Shown here one piece after another: positions 63,050 to 64,000 of a stretch of DNA of 64,000 nucleotides. Each line of letters begins with the position of its first letter. Position 1 is the stretch's first letter. This DNA comes from Pseudogymnoascus destructans (lineage: Eukaryota > Ascomycota > Leotiomycetes > Thelebolales > Thelebolaceae). The translations under genes and the position numbers were made by a program. The stretch is from NCBI RefSeq assembly GCF_001641265.1, contig NW_020167526.1:1302001-1366000 (forward strand). The letters run 5' to 3'. Below the pieces are notes generated by a model, which was not told the origin of the DNA, made no database searches, and worked only from the letters and a program-made list of their open reading frames with translations.

Positions 63050-64000
63050 TGCTCTTCATCCTCAGGGGCTTCGCGGTCAATCTCCTTGACGGTGGGGTTG
63101 AGCGGGCATTTGTCTTGGAAATGGCCCGGCTTGCCGCACTTGAAACAGTTCCCGGACGTAGCCGGCACGGCGGTCCGCACGCGGCCTGTAATGTCCGGCT
63201 TGGGGGCCGTGGGCGTAAAAGGAGTCCTCTGGAAGGAGACCAGAGGGCTTCTTGTAGGCCTCGGCGGTTGGGTTCTTCCGGGCTCAGCGGGTGTGAACCT
63301 AGATGAGCTCAGACGAGCGGGTCCTCGGGAGCTCGACTCGCCGCTCTTGGACGGGAAGCTTAGCTCGTTGTTCCGGCGTCACTCCTGATCGAAGGCGGTG
63401 AGTTCTCGGACCATAGTGTGGTAGTCTCCCTTCCATTGACTTTTGATAACCGCTACGCGGCTATGGAATTGAGGGGTCAACTTGTTCCACATGTACCGAA
63501 ACCATTCCGACTCTGTGACCTGTCCCGTAATAGCTGCACTTTGGAAGCGAGCTTTGAACTCTGAGAAAGTCTCGTTGGTATGTCCTTTCTCTCCCATTTG
63601 GAGGTCGTCGAAGAGGTTCCGGGCCTGTTCCGTTTCGTTGCCAGTGAGGTAATATGAACCCAACAGGTCCATCATCTCGTCGGCACTCCGAAACCCATGT
63701 GTCGCGGATAGGTATTGGGGTTCGAGGTATTTCTTTGCCAGGCCAGTCGTAGTCCCCCATATCAACGCTCTTCTCGAGACGTCGGTAGGGTAGTGATCCT
63801 CATTGACTACGAGGCGGTCCCGAATGGACGCGCTCCATTGCATAAAGGTATGTTCTATCCCATCGCTGAGCGGCGTAATCTTCTCAGAGATGGTGGATTT
63901 CTTGTAGCGATTCGGAGGGTCTTCGGAATACATCCTCGGAATCGATGGAGAACGAGTGTTTCGAAGAGGCGGCAACTGAACTGTCTCGGGGGTGTTTCGC
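62989..64000 (-). pseudogene. gypsy gag with internal TGA (partial)
   Basis: The frame enters from the right edge (PPLRNTRSPSIPRMYSEDPP), with a capsid-like helical part (FMQWSASIRDRLVVNEDHYP, ETFSEFKARFQSAAITGQVT). It hits TGA at 63379-63381 (FDQE-stop-RRNNELSF; CGA to TGA). The same frame then continues to 62989 through a Pro/Ser/Arg-rich linker and one CCHC knuckle (CFKCGKPGHFQDKC). A single stop inside gag would cut off the knuckle and pol unless read through. Confidence 0.85.

Larger units (their letters stand above)
59501..64000 (-). mobile_element. Ty3/gypsy retrotransposon, 3' truncated, runs off the window
   Basis: Gag (63379-64000 and 62989-63378) and pol (59501-63049) lie on the minus strand in the order gag, protease, RT, RNase H, integrase. 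No LTR is seen: the right one would lie beyond 64000, and the left side stops within pol at the pogo junction. Pol is open throughout, so the copy is young compared with the RIP-damaged element next to it. Confidence 0.92.

Overview
This is nuclear DNA of a filamentous ascomycete (Pezizomycotina). Short GT-AG introns (about 45-75 nt) with CTAAC/CTAAT branch sites, fungal families (HsbA, Zn2Cys6, an Rrp7/Gis2/Rvs167 set), hAT, pogo/Fot1 and gypsy elements, and CAG-to-TAG / CAA-to-TAA decay in one retroelement (the RIP pattern) all point there. I cannot name the species.

Layout. (1) 1-16.7 kb is transposon-dominated. It holds solo LTRs of two families, three pogo-type elements (one inserted in another, which also carries a solo LTR), a hAT element with perfect 8-bp target duplications, and decayed host genes (kinase-like, SGNH hydrolase, 3'-5' exonuclease). 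One healthy gene, a secreted HsbA-like protein, sits among them. (2) 17-41.3 kb is an ordinary gene-rich block: bet3 (TRAPP), a U5 snRNP 40K WD40 protein, a two-TM protein, gis2, dmc1 (meiotic recombinase, 13 exons), rrp7, a small unknown protein, a CsbD/Hmp1-like stress protein, mitochondrial nfs1, rvs167 (BAR-SH3) and a large F-box protein. bet3/SNRNP40 and nfs1/rvs167 are divergent pairs. (3) 42,333-49,841 is one complete 7.5-kb hAT transposon, bounded by 13-bp inverted repeats and an 8-bp target duplication. (4) 49.8-64 kb holds a PIF/Harbinger scrap, another pogo element, an MFS transporter, a sugar-transporter relic, a RIP-damaged LTR element, a truncated pogo element and a gypsy element running off the right end with an open pol.

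The most interesting object is the 7.5-kb hAT element. Besides a four-exon BED/hAT transposase it carries an unknown four-exon gene and, divergently, a histone H3-like gene. Its first 17 residues copy the H3 tail (K4 and S10 kept), but K9 is Arg, K14 is Thr and K18 is Met. Its end is a recognisable H3 histone fold. Between tail and fold lies, in frame, a captured host regulator with an AT-hook and a Zn2Cys6 domain that still contains its own intron. Introns throughout the element share a short motif, CTGGTAATCTTCTGGTAAT, in both orientations. A transposon-encoded H3 that cannot be modified at K9, in a genome showing RIP-like decay, suggests an anti-silencing role; that is inference, not demonstrated.

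Exon structures were read by eye from splice signals, reading frame and family expectation. No alignments or searches were run.
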